Source: Cadophora sp. MPI-SDFR-AT-0126 | Lineage: Eukaryota; Ascomycota; Leotiomycetes; Helotiales; Ploettnerulaceae | Direction of reading: 5' to 3' | DNA length: 64,000 nt | NCBI GenBank assembly: GCA_020747065.1 | Contig: JAGMVK010000022.1 | Location: 310,001 to 374,000, forward strand | Shown: piece by piece, positions 33,654 through 44,892 of the stretch | Position numbering within the stretch: the first letter of the stretch is position 1 | Layout of the letters: every line of letters begins with the position of its first letter | Program-made: the position numbers and the translations under genes | The notes under the pieces: generated by a model | What the model saw: only the letters and a program-made list of their open reading frames with translations | The model's database searches: none | What the model was told of the DNA's origin: nothing

Positions 33654-36600
33654 ATGAAAACTGTAAGTGCCTTTCGCTTCATAGACTCTTCTCCAAAAAA
33701 AAAAAAGGTTAATTTCTCTTTGCTGACCGTCATTGCCATCAAGGCATCGCTATCCAGATTTTGGCGAAGTAAACCACAAATCACCCCGACTTCCACTTCT
33801 CCCCTCCCTCTCACTCCACAAACAGCTCCATCAGAACCGCAATCCAGTTCTACAGTTACCATATCCACATCTTCTAAACCCGAGCGCGAAAACCGGCATG
33901 GCCTCCTACCCCTCAACATCCCGCAACCCACCAATACCCCGCCATCCGAGCGTCAATATCCCGTCGATATAATCGCCATCCACGGAATAACAGGCGATGC
34001 ATACTCAACATGGACGAACAAAGAGTCCTCGTATTTCTGGTTACAGGACTCTTTACCCAAAGAGTTCCCTGGGGCAAGAATATACAGTTTTGGTTATAGA
34101 GCCGAAGTGGTGTTCTCGCTCGAAACAGGCGATTTCGATAGCTTCGCGAGGGATTTGCTCGAGGAAATTTATGAGACGAGGTTGAATACAGAAGTAGGTT
34201 GTACCTGTGGTCTGCAGATAGTGGGAGTATGAATCATGGAGAAGTACTTACGAAATTCCAAGGAGAAACGTCGCCCGCTTATATTTATCTGTCATAGCAT
34301 GGGTGGGATTATTGTCAAAAAGGTCAGTCGTCCATGCTGAGCCTTTATAATGAAGGACCGAACATATCACTCACACAAGTTTCACCGCAGGCCCTTAATG
34401 TCTGTCAAATCGAGCCCCGATATGGGCACATTCTTTCCACGGTACCTTCAATCCTCTTCCTCTCAACACCACACGGCGGATCCGACCCCGCCGACTTGCT
34501 AGCTGTGATAGCACAAGTTGCGACTATCCCACTCGCTTCTCGCTGGGTAGGAAGAACACGACACGAGTTGATAACTGCGCTTGGGAGGAACTCTAAGGAA
34601 CTGTATACCATCTCCAAGGAGTTCCGACATCATACGAAGAATCTGAAGATATTTTCGTTCATTGAGCAGAAAAGTATCCCACCACTGAACAAGTTGGTAC
34701 GTGAAGCCCTTCGATCCTGCGAAGACATTCACGCATGCTGGAGCGAGGATCTGAATAGATCATGGTACAGTGGAAATGATAAAACTAACACTTGATCCTT
34801 GTAGATTGTGGACGAGATCCGTGGGAGCATGCGAGTCGATACGGAGAACATCGTATTCATGCCTGGGTGTGACCACAGAACGGTCTGCTGTTTTGAGAGC
34901 GAGAAGAGCCAAGGATACAAAAAGGTGTCAAGCAAGTTACGGGAGGTTGTAGAAGAAGCGACTACCAGTCAGTCATAAACCATGCCAATACATCTCTGAG
35001 TCTTCCTCCGATGCTCAATTAGTGCAATTCTGATGCCTTTTGTCCGTAGAGATCGAAAATGAGATCGAAATTCAAGATACTCGTAAGCCTCCTCTCCAGT
35101 CTCTCTTTGTCGAGGATATGCGACAAAAAGTTAACCTCAGAAGCATGCCTACACTCCTTAGCATTTCCCACAATGAATGATCGCCTACATTCAACATCAA
35201 CAGCACATCCGTCGACCTGTACCTGGCTCCTTACACACCCCTCATTCAACACCTGGTCGTCGTCATCTTCGTCCACATTCGAGTCCAACAACCTACTTTG
35301 GATCAAAGGTAACCCCGGGACTGGAAAGTCGACCTTGATGGCATTCCTGCACAAACATTTTGCTGTAAAGCATCCCAGAGACATCCAGCTTTCGTTCTTC
35401 TTCCATGCGAACGGGGCTTCGCTCCAGAAATCGCAGCTTGGAATGTTACGCTCGTTGATACACCAAATGTACAAGTGGTCCCCGTCCGCGAGGAAGACAA
35501 TTTTTAATGCGTTTGACCATAAGGTGAAGCAGTTTGGCGAGCACGGCAGGAATTGGAATTGGGAGGTAGAAGAACTTCGAACGCTGCTGTCTGAAGTTCT
35601 GTGCCAGAAGCAGCTACGCGGAGAAGATACTGTTCTTTTTGTGGATGCCCTCGATGAAGTTGAAACTGAAGGTGATCCCTTGATGGCCGGGCAGTTGGTG
35701 TCATATTTTCATGAATTGAATGATCGAATCATAGCTGCTGGAGCAAAGACCAAGATTTGTATCTCTTGTCGACACTATCCAGTTTTGGCCGCGAATCAAG
35801 GGCGGGTGATCAATGTCGAAGAATTCAACACGAGAGACGTGGCAAGATATGTGGAGTATCAGCTGAAGATTGGTGTAGAGGGTTGGGACCAAGAGGCAGA
35901 GAGCGCAAGGCGAGAACTTGAGAATGCCCTCACACTCAAATCGAAGGGCGTATTTCTATGGGCGCGCTTCCGAGTACTGCAATTGGTGAAGAGCATCAAC
36001 GATGGTGCATGTTCCCTGGAGACGGCCATTCAGCTGCTAGACTCTGAGTCGAACGACATGTCGCCGATATATGAAGCTATATTACTGCGTAATATCGAGG
36101 AATCGTTGCGACCGCAGGCTTTGCATTTCTTGCAATGGGTATGTCTTGCTGAACGACCTCTCTCAGTATCTGAGCTGCGCTTTGCCATGGCGTGTGACGA
36201 TAATAACGTGCACGAGAACCAAACCAGATGTGAGGATTCTAAGGGTTTCGTTGAAGAAGACTCTAGGATGAGAAAATTGATTAGAAGTCTATCAGGAGGT
36301 CTAGCTGAGATTAGGCATGGATCTGGTACGACCGTGCAAGTCTTTCATCAGACCGTGACTAGCTTCCTGCGCACACGTGGATTGAAGTTCCTGGCGGGAC
36401 TCTCAGATCCGAAAATAATGTCGACGGCCATAGATGACGTAATCGGGAAGGCAGAATGTCGTATCTCGAGATCATGTCTGAACTACTTAACTTTCTACGA
36501 TGTGCTAGCAAGAGCCGCGTCTCAAGTCGAAAGGATTCAGGACAGCTTGACTTTCATTCAGTACGCTGCGAGCTACTGGCTCTTACATGCGGAACGTGCC

Positions 36601-38385
36601 GAGCGAAGGGGTATTGAGCAAAACTACATTTTGCTTCGATTGCAGTCGGTTCCCAGGCTGTTCGAAACGTGGAAGTTGATTCATTTCCAGACAGACCGTT
36701 GGGATTCCAGCCGTGGATTGGACATGATCCACGTTGCTTCGCGTGCAAATCTAATCACTGTGGTGGAACAACTTCTAGAGGAAGGTGTTTCCATTGAAGA
36801 AGAAGATGACTATGGGTCTACTTCGCTTCATCATGCTTCTGAAAATGGACACTTGGAATTGACGACCATGCTTCTCGAGCGGGGCGCAAATATCGAAGCG
36901 AAAAACCGAGGACAAAGAACGCCTCTAGAATGTGCAGCGGCAAACGGACACAACGCTATTGTGAGGCTGTTGTTGAGGAAAGGAGCGGAGGTGAATGAAG
37001 ACACAGGGTACACTGGTACAGCTTTGCAAGCAGCTGTAAAGAAAGGGAAGATGTCATTGGTCAGATGCCTCATTGAGAATGGAGCAGATGTCAACGCAGC
37101 GAGTGGCTTTTCTGGGAGCGCTCTTCAAGCAGCTGCACATGCTGGTGACATCTCGATCGTGTCCTTTCTGATCGATAAAGGTGCGGATCTCGATGCATCC
37201 GGTGGGGATCTTGGCTCTGTTTTGCAGGCAGCAGTAATGGGAAGCATGAAGCAGGCAGACTCCATGATAGGACTATTGCTCAATGAAGGAGCAGACGTGA
37301 ATGTACAAGGTGGAGTGTACGGAAATGCATTGCAGGCTGCGGCTCAGAAGAAATTACTCCCACTTGTGGAACTGTTTCTGAAGGAAGGCGCAAATGTCAA
37401 TCTCCAGGGAGGGAGGTTTGGAAACGCCCTCCAAGCCGCTGCTTCTAACGAGATGGGTGGAGAAGAAGGAGAAAAGATCGTACCACTGCTATTGAAAAGT
37501 GGAGCAAACGTGAACGCTATAGGCGGCGAATATGGAACTGCCCTCCAGGCAGCTGCTTCTTGTGGCGACAGCCAAACAGTGCAGATTTTGCTGGACAATG
37601 GAGCAGACACTAGTATCGAGGGAGGCAGATATGGCTCTGTTCTTCAAGCTGCAGCAGCTAGTCCAGGCCCAGAAGTAGTGCAGCTGCTCTTGGACAACGG
37701 CGCGAGACTTGACTTGAAAGGTGGAGTCTATGGAAATGTGCTTCAAGCCGCTGCCTATGGGGGGCATTATGCAGTCGCCAAACTTGTCTTAGAAAGAGGA
37801 ATCGATATCAACGAACACTCCGGAGAATATGGTTCTGCTTTGCAAGCTGCAATCGTATCCGGAAGAGAAACGATGGTTCGGTTCCTATTGGACAACGGCG
37901 CTGATGTCAATGCTCAAGGAGGAGAATACCAGAATCCTTTACGAGCGGCAATTTTCTGGAATAGAGAGCCTCTTGTTACACTTTTGTTGGCTCGAGGCGC
38001 AGATCCGAACATCGTTGCTCGTGTCGATCCTGTAACATATGGGCCGTTTGGCAGTCCTCTGCATATTGCTGCAGCCAGGGGCAGAGTCAGTATCGTGAAG
38101 ACTTTGCTGGACCATGGCGCGGATCCGAGCCTCCAATGCGACTGGTCCGGTAATGCATTGGGAGCCGCAGTAAGTCATGGGCACTCGGTGGTAGCAGAGC
38201 TGTTGTTGGAAAGAGGAGCAGATCCAATACTGCTCGACCACTTGTATGACGGTCCATTCCTTGTCGTTGAAGGGAATGGAGCGATGGCCAAGATTATCCA
38301 AAAGAGCAAGAGAAAACGAATGAGAGATACATCAGTAACAGACGTGGTTGGTGAACAGGAGGCAGCTGTTCAAGAAGCGGAATAG
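33654..38385 (+). CDS. NLR-like protein: alpha/beta-hydrolase (SesB-type) - NACHT - 15 ankyrin repeats
   Basis: Fungal STAND proteins of this layout are counterparts of animal and plant NLRs: the repeats sense, NACHT oligomerises, the N-terminal domain executes. Exons 33654-34193, 34263-34322, 34391-34696, 34805-34967, 35050-35082 and 35141-38385 give 1448 residues. An extra in-frame intron 33663-33743 (GTAAGT ... ATCAAG) would give 1421 and is likely. Hydrolase: 'VDIIAIHGITGDAYSTW', nucleophile Ser in 'FICHSMGGIIV', 'STPHGGSDPADLL', His in 'PGCDHRT'. NACHT: linker 'CLHSLAFPTMNDRLH', Walker A 'GNPGTGKST' (35308 onwards), Walker B 'LFVDALDEVE', 'CISCRHYPV'. Fifteen ankyrin units from about 36720 are unusually uniform (consensus GGxYGxALQAAA..G...V.LLLxNGADVN). 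No transmembrane segment. A role in allorecognition or defence is inferred. Confidence 0.93.
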
Positions 38386-39840
38386 GACTGGTTCGGCAAT
38401 AAGGCATCCAAGTCGTGGCGGGGCAATCAAATCTCAGATCTTGACTGCAATTTCAGGTAACAGGAAGAACTTGTAACAGAAATCACCAAACACGTGACCT
38501 ATCGTCTTCTTTGGTTGTCCGAGAATCTCTTCCGAGTCAAACAGGCATTTCTTTCAGATTTCAATTTCTTGGCCTTGCGAGAATCCACTCGGATGCATCA
38601 ACTCTCTGCTTTGCAGGAGCCAGAGCTCTGTTTCGACCAATATCAAGATCACATGACGGGTACCTTTTTCAAACCATCTCCCTTCTCCGCCAGCTTCCTC
38701 CAAGTGAAGCACACACACACTGCAAACGACGTCTAATCAGGCTTCCACGAAACAGACTCTGCAATGACACCCCTCACAATCGATAGTAGCTTTCGGCAAG
38801 TGTTTCCACCGCTTGAGGTGAACTGCGCCTCGATATGCACACGTGTGGATGGCAATTGCGTTGCCTGGCGGGCTGAACTCTGTCACTCTCTCAGATTGAG
38901 AGGCTCTGGCTCGTATGAACGCGACTGGCGTCGGCATATCGGTGCCATGTGAAGAGATAATTGAACAAACACAACAGAACTGGAGATATAAAGTAGATCG
39001 CCAGGACTGGGACCTGAGAATGGGGCGAAGAACACCAACAGCACAGTGGACCAAAATAAGGACAGCCTTGCTCTCATCAATTGCCCCTCGAGCCCGATTT
39101 CACGTTCTTCTCCGCAAGACTTCAATTGTATGAAAATATCATTACTCAGCATCCAGACTTGAAACTTTGGCGTGCTGTACGAGCATCTGCTGAAGTAAAG
39201 AGAGGTGCGGTGAGGTCAGATCCCAAAATACATTTTGCCTCTGGGTTGTGGGTTGGCTTGGTCCTCTCTGCCACCACCCAAAGTTCAAGGTGCTGACTCT
39301 CTGCCACACTGGTCTTCGCTTGTCGCCCAATCCCAAATCGGAGTTGCCCCTGATCTGTGGCTAAGCCGAGCTGCAGCGGGCGTTCCTGGCGCCGGTCAAT
39401 TAGCCCCAGACACGAGCTGTCTGGTCCAGTCCTCTGTAAGACAGAGACACATCCGCAACATCAACCTCTTTCTCCTGACCAGACAAATACCAACCTCCAT
39501 CCTTCAACAACCATCAACAACTCCTACAGACGACTCCATATTCCGATATACTCTCTACAGCCAAAGTCAACACAATTCATTCGCCCACAACAATTCGGCA
39601 ATTGCAAAAGGACCGGGCGATAAGATTGCTTTTGGCGCGGATCATAAAACAGCGTTAAGGGGGCCCAACCTTGTCAACATGAGTGTATGTTTCAACCTCT
39701 TCTCTTCGTGTTTTGCGTCGACCGTGCTTCACCTTCATCCATCTTTCTTCCCTTGACAGACTGCATCTGGGCAAAAGCAAAATTGAAGATATTCCCGACA
39801 CATTTCAAGTTCCTCTGGTAGAAACTTAATACTAACAAGC
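38386..39840. other. Long intergenic region, promoter and leader of the t-SNARE gene
   Basis: About 1.45 kb. The stretch 39400-39840 is CA/CT-rich like a fungal 5' UTR and includes an upstream ATG at 39679 followed directly by a GTATGT donor-like site, so a leader intron is possible. No protein gene is supported. Confidence 0.4.
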
Positions 39841-41269
39841 ATGTCGCAGTACGGGTCAGTTTTCTTCCAATTTCAATTCCGTCCAATACGGTCGCACGAC
39901 GAATCCGACAAGTCGTACCACTCCGGACACACATCCTCGTAACGAATAACGGTGCTGACATAGAGTGCCATAGATACGGTAGAGGCGGTGCGAACCCATA
40001 TGACCAGAGAGGGGGTCAATCACCACAATATCAACAGCCTGCTTACGGTGCTGCACCATCCCAACAATATGGCAGCCAGCAGTATGCTGCACCAGCAATG
40101 GGAAGAGACGACTATGCTGGTTAGTCTACACCGCCGCTTGATAATTCTAGGAAGAGATCAAAACTAACATACTGTCCTGTAGGTCAAAATGTCGAAATGG
40201 AACCCCTCGCACAGAATGGCTCACAATTCGGTCGACAAGCAGACCCTAATGCTATCCTCAATGCCTGCCGTGACGTTGACAGAGGAATTCAAGAAATCAA
40301 GGAGGCAATGAGACGACTGGCTATCCCACAACAACACGCCCTTGACGACCCTGGATCCAATTCAAGCTCCGAGCTAGGAAACGCAAACAGTGAAATTCTA
40401 GCGATGTTTCGCAACCTGACTGGCAAGGTTAAGGATATCAAGCTTAAGCCAGATTCTGGATCTCCTCGAAACTCTGCTCAAGTTGGAAAGGTTGATCGTG
40501 ATTTGAAGGAATGCAGACAGAGATATCTCCAACTTGATGCCGAGTTCAACAACAAAGTAAAAGAGCAAGCTATGCGCCAGTATCGGATTGTTCGACCTGA
40601 TGCCACGGAGCAAGAAGTTCGAGCTGCAGCTGAAGACCCCAACCAACAGATGTTCTCACAAGCACTTATGCAGAGCGACCGCAGAGGCCAGTCCAGAGCT
40701 GTTTTATCTGCTGTTCAGGACCGAAATGCTGCTATCAAGAAGATTGAGAGCCAGATGATCGAGCTTGCAGAGATGTTCCAGGATATGGACAACTTGGTCG
40801 TTCAGCAAGAGGCAGCAGTAGTCAACATTGAGATGAAGGGAGAGGAGGTCGTTGACAACATGGACAAAGGAAACGAGCAAATTGGAACTGCCATTCAAAG
40901 TGCCAGAAACACGAGAAAGTGGAAGTGGTGGTGCTTGGGCATCTGTGGTATGTGCTCCCTCATTATTGCATTTCCAATATGTCTTTTATGAACATTTACT
41001 AACCAATTCAATTAGTCCTCATCATCATTATCATCGTGGTCGTTATCCTCATCTACAAGTTCGTGATCCAGAACAACGGCACCTCAAACAACAACAACAA
41101 AAAGCGCTTTATTCTCTCCGACAGCATCCCGTTTGAAAAGCTCACCAGTGCACACCGAGTCATTTCAGGTCAACCCTGGGCAAACGATGCAGTCGTGGCA
41201 GGAAAGCCCTACACGCCCTCCGACGACGTCGTTACAAACCTCAAGAAATTCCGTCGCTTTGCCGCATGA
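39841..41269 (+). CDS. SSO1: Plasma-membrane t-SNARE, syntaxin Sso1/Sso2-like
   Basis: Qa-SNARE that pairs with Sec9 and Snc-type v-SNAREs for exocytosis at hyphal tips. Four exons (39841-39854, 39974-40119, 40183-40947, 41016-41269; introns 119, 63 and 68 nt) give 392 residues; the first exon is only 14 nt. A Gln/Tyr/Gly-rich N terminus ('PYDQRGGQSPQYQQ') precedes the Habc bundle ('ILNACRDVDRGIQEIKEAM'), the SNARE helix ('QMIELAEMFQDMDNLVVQQ', zero-layer Gln in FQDMD) and a membrane anchor split by the last intron ('WWCLGIC-VLIIIIIVVVILIYKFVI'). Oddity: about 66 residues continue past the anchor ('QNNGTSNNNNKKRF' to 'LKKFRRFAA'), whereas typical Sso proteins end there. This is either a real lumenal/extracellular tail or an unrecognised 3' splice. 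Confidence 0.93.
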
Positions 41270-42751
41270 AACCCTAATATAAATCCGGTGACGAGTTTTG
41301 CAATGAGGTGCTGGGCACATGAATACACACACATACTTCTTTTTTCCCGTTCCGTCTCGTATCGTCTCGTTTCACGTCCTGTTCCGCCTGTTGAAAAGCC
41401 GTCTTTGCCTATTTTCGCAAAGACCACGCCACATCACATCCGTTGGAAGGATGAAACAGGCTCACCTGCGCGCATTTGCATGGCGTTCATTGTTGCTGTT
41501 GTTTCACGATTGGACTTGAATTTCAGATCATTTGGTCTGCTGTTTGTTTAGGTTGTATTTGAGGACAGATCCAGGGGCTCTCCGTTTTTGTAGGGTCCAG
41601 ATCTCCATGTTTGAGTAAATACCATCGAGCCGCTCGCTTTTTCTTTGCTTTTATGTTTTTCCGGCCGAGGGAGGAGAGCAGCGTATACCGAGACTTAGGA
41701 CTTTGAGATCAAGGGAAGGAGCGCTGGTGCATTGTTGGATTGGTGATTCGTTTCTGAGATGCTGTGGAGGATGTTAGATGGTGGGAAGCCAGAAAGAATT
41801 AGGGATGATAGGAAGCAGGAACGAAATTGTTAGATAGGAACGTTTAATCCGATTTTCGTTTCTCTCTTGAATACTACTTTCCTTTGCCAGTGCCATCACA
41901 ATCGCCGTGTCGATTATGTTCTTTGCGTTCAGTAAATCCTACTGTCGGGATGAATCCACCTCGTTTCATCCACCTCACCTGAGCATGCGACATGTCATGT
42001 GTTTGAGCTTTTTTTCATATGGAATAGCTCACTTCAAAAAGCACCTTATAAGTGGTACTGCCTCCTATACATACCAAAATCAGTCAAGAAAACTTGATTA
42101 ACACCAAATGATACCTCTGATTTCCACCGCATGGATGCAACCCCCCTTATACCTACGCCTACTAATTAGAGATGTATTTATACGACCAACTCATCCAGCG
42201 ATGCTCAAAGCAAAAAGAGAGATTGAATATCCGTTCAAAACTTCTTATAAGTACCAAATTCCCCACTGATCGATTGATCCATAAGATTCGCTGGACTCGC
42301 GAGGCAGTTACAGGCTGATGCTACATAGCTTCGCCTTCTTCTTGAGAGCTATAGGGTACTGAAAAGCTTAGAGCAGTATGTTGTCAGAATGGGAATCATT
42401 CATTGCCGATTACAATCTATGGCGTATGAATGTTGATAGTAGGAAGAACAACATTGTCACCAGTAAGAGGATTAGAGCTGGTGAAATATACTTGGAATGA
42501 CTAAGCAGACAACGCTAAGATAAAGACCCCAGACATTTCTTATCGAGAGCCGGGCTGTCACCCAAACCCGAAAAGGAACAGGCCAGCCTCGCCGCGAGCT
42601 CCTCAACACTCACTCCATCAACTTCACTTCACTCCATCCAGCCTTTACCCACTCGCACTATTCAACTGCGTATCGAAACGCACAAACTCGCATCTTAGCT
42701 TCATTCCAAGTCCTTCTACTCCGCCAACAGTCCAACTCAGCATAACACAAC
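41270..42751. other. Long intergenic region, no gene seen
   Basis: About 1.5 kb containing the t-SNARE 3' UTR and the promoter/leader of the next gene (CA/CT-rich from about 42600). Frames here are short and unrecognised. Confidence 0.45.
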
Positions 42752-43921
42752 ATGTCTACATCAATACCAACATCCCCTCCACCAGGCAAAGACCCACCAG
42801 GCTCGTCATCATCCACGAAACCAGAACCCACAGCAGCCAGCGACAAGGAAAACAAATCTCCCTCAGCTGCCCGTACATCCTCTACATCCGCAAACGTAGA
42901 CACAGACTCGAAAGCCATGCCACCACCTTCGATCCCCTCCACGAGGCCTCGACCCGTAATAACAACGCAATACCCCTCCTCCTCAAAGATCCCTTTCTCA
43001 CCCTCCCTCACCCAATCCACCAGCCAAAACACCGCCGTACAAGACCGACCTGCCACCTCACATTCACAAACCCAAGAAGCAGGACAAGAACAACCTCAAG
43101 AAACGGAAAGAGAGCGCCCACCATTCACGCCCTTCTTCACGCTCGTCAACGATCTAAGTGGTGGGGAGCAGAGCACGCATCATCCCTCGCAGGTGCACTA
43201 CCTATTCGCAGACGACGACGTAAGTGAGGTATTGACGGGAGCATTACTACGCTGTATGGATCAAGAGTCTGGTCAGGATCTCGAAGATGCGGAAGTGGAG
43301 GAGCAGGATGATGGTGAAGACGCTACGAGTAGCAGTAGCAGTGCGACATTCCGGCGGGATGGGACTAGGATAAGGAGTGAGCGGTCCAAGGCCAAACAGA
43401 AGCAGAGAGAAGGAGCCGCGAAAGGCAGGCAGAAAGATAAGGGACGTGAGGAAAGAGTTGTCATTGTTGATATCAATGAATCTGGTGACGGTGTTACGGG
43501 TGTTAGTAGTTTGTCCCCTTCGTGGCAGGTTCTGAGCGCCGAAATTGGGAAAGCACCTACGTGGGATAAAGATGGGGCGGAGAGTGAGGGTGGAAGGGGG
43601 GAATTGGCTGGAGGTCTGATGTTGAGGATTGAGGGAGTAGGGTTGGATTGTGGTGAGCCTGCGAGTAGTGGTGGAGGAGCAGGGGCAGTAGGCTTGGGAC
43701 TTGCCGGTGGTGGGAGTAAAGGCAAAGGAAAAGAGAAGGAAAAGGAGCGTGATGGTGGTGGCGGTGGTGGTGATGCTCAAAGCGGGAGTACGAGTGCGGT
43801 GGGGGAGGAGGAGATGCAGATTTTGATGGAGGGATTTGATAGGAAGATGGGGATACTGAGACGTATTGTACAGAGGGGCAGTAGAGAGAGCCTGGTTGAG
43901 GGTGAGAGGGACAAGAGTTGA
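42752..43921 (+). CDS. Disordered protein of unknown function
   Basis: A single-exon frame of 389 residues, with the start after a typical CA-rich leader (CACAACATGTC). The first 120 residues are Ser/Thr/Pro-rich and disordered. A short ordered-looking block follows ('FTPFFTLVNDLSGGEQSTHHPSQVHYLFADDDVSEVLT'-type text, about residues 125-165), reminiscent of a conserved but unnamed Pezizomycotina family. Then come acidic/basic tracts ('EDAEVEEQDDGEDA', 'RSKAKQKQREGAAKGRQKDKG'), a second candidate block ('RVVIVDINESGDGVTG' to 'PSWQVLSAEIG'), Gly-rich linkers and a short C-terminal amphipathic helix ('MQILMEGFDRKMGILRRIVQRG'). The purine/pyrimidine asymmetry produces long antisense frames, which I ignore. 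No function can be assigned. Confidence 0.7.
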   Translation: MSTSIPTSPPPGKDPPGSSSSTKPEPTAASDKENKSPSAARTSSTSANVDTDSKAMPPPSIPSTRPRPVITTQYPSSSKIPFSPSLTQSTSQNTAVQDRPATSHSQTQEAGQEQPQETERERPPFTPFFTLVNDLSGGEQSTHHPSQVHYLFADDDVSEVLTGALLRCMDQESGQDLEDAEVEEQDDGEDATSSSSSATFRRDGTRIRSERSKAKQKQREGAAKGRQKDKGREERVVIVDINESGDGVTGVSSLSPSWQVLSAEIGKAPTWDKDGAESEGGRGELAGGLMLRIEGVGLDCGEPASSGGGAGAVGLGLAGGGSKGKGKEKEKERDGGGGGGDAQSGSTSAVGEEEMQILMEGFDRKMGILRRIVQRGSRESLVEGERDKS

Positions 43922-44892
43922 GGATCAGCTCATTTGTTGATCTGCAACGATTCTCATGCAACCGAATCCCCTTTTCATAATCTCTCCACCCGCTCTTCTG
44001 TTTTAGACGGACACGGCACCAAGGAAGTCTATTTCCACGTGCTGTACTAAGTTTACCATGTCAAGGACACTCTGAACGGCATAAATCGCCACATATGACA
44101 GATCTACCACCCCTTCCTCTCTCATCTAACAAATCATCCTACCCCCCACTCCCCCATACATATTTCACCCATCCAATACCTGCCGCAAGAGCGATATACA
44201 AGCCTTGCAAAGCAAGTGATCTCCCTTGCTCTCTCTGCCAGCGGTTTATAAAGCCCTGGATGTGTAGAAAACCGAGGAAGAAAGAAAGCAATAACTCTAC
44301 TTATTTATTGTAATTACTCGATTGTTTACTTACTTACCATCTCCTCTCCTCTCCTCTTCTCTCCTCTCCTCTCCTCTCCTCTCCTCTCCTCTCCTCTCCT
44401 CTGCACCAAATTCCCATTCCAGCCCTCCAGCCCTCCAGCCACCTCCCCATTCCTACTAAAAGTCCTCAAGATCCTCAACAAACTCGACGCCGCCGCCGCC
44501 GCCATATCTCTATCTGGTAACGTACTATATTCTGTATTGACAATAGTTTATTTCATTCAGCTCGCTTAGCTCATATCATAACATAACATGACATGACATA
44601 ACAATGGTTTCTCTGTCCTCTGGAGTTTCTACATCCAGTCACTCGGAAATTTACTCAGTTGATCAAGGATTTTATTGATATAAATCATCTGGGCCGATCC
44701 TACAATATGAATAGAATGCGTTTCCTCTAGAATCTATACCTAAACCCATCCATGATATGCCATTCCAATGTCCATCTTCAAGCCTTTCAATTCCAGGTCA
44801 AGTTGCTTCAGTTTCAAGTCATTTCATTTTGTCGTTACCATAATATGCCGCGGCCTGTTTTCCCGCATCTCATATACACATATCTAATCCCA
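43922..44892. other. Convergent intergenic region with simple repeats
   Basis: Lies between two convergent genes. It carries the CTCCT microsatellite (listed separately), a short GCC repeat near 44486-44503 and a tract of ACATAAC/ACATGAC near 44575-44605. No gene is seen. Confidence 0.5.
44341..44402 (+). repeat. (CTCCT)n microsatellite
   Basis: About twelve tandem CTCCT-type units with one interruption (CTTCT). It is a long polypyrimidine/polypurine tract in the 3' intergenic region. Confidence 0.95.

Noticed and set aside
43247..43961. Three antisense frames of 134-177 codons opposite the disordered protein
   Set aside because: They arise from strand-asymmetric purine-rich coding sequence; Pro/Ser/His-rich text is typical of such shadows.
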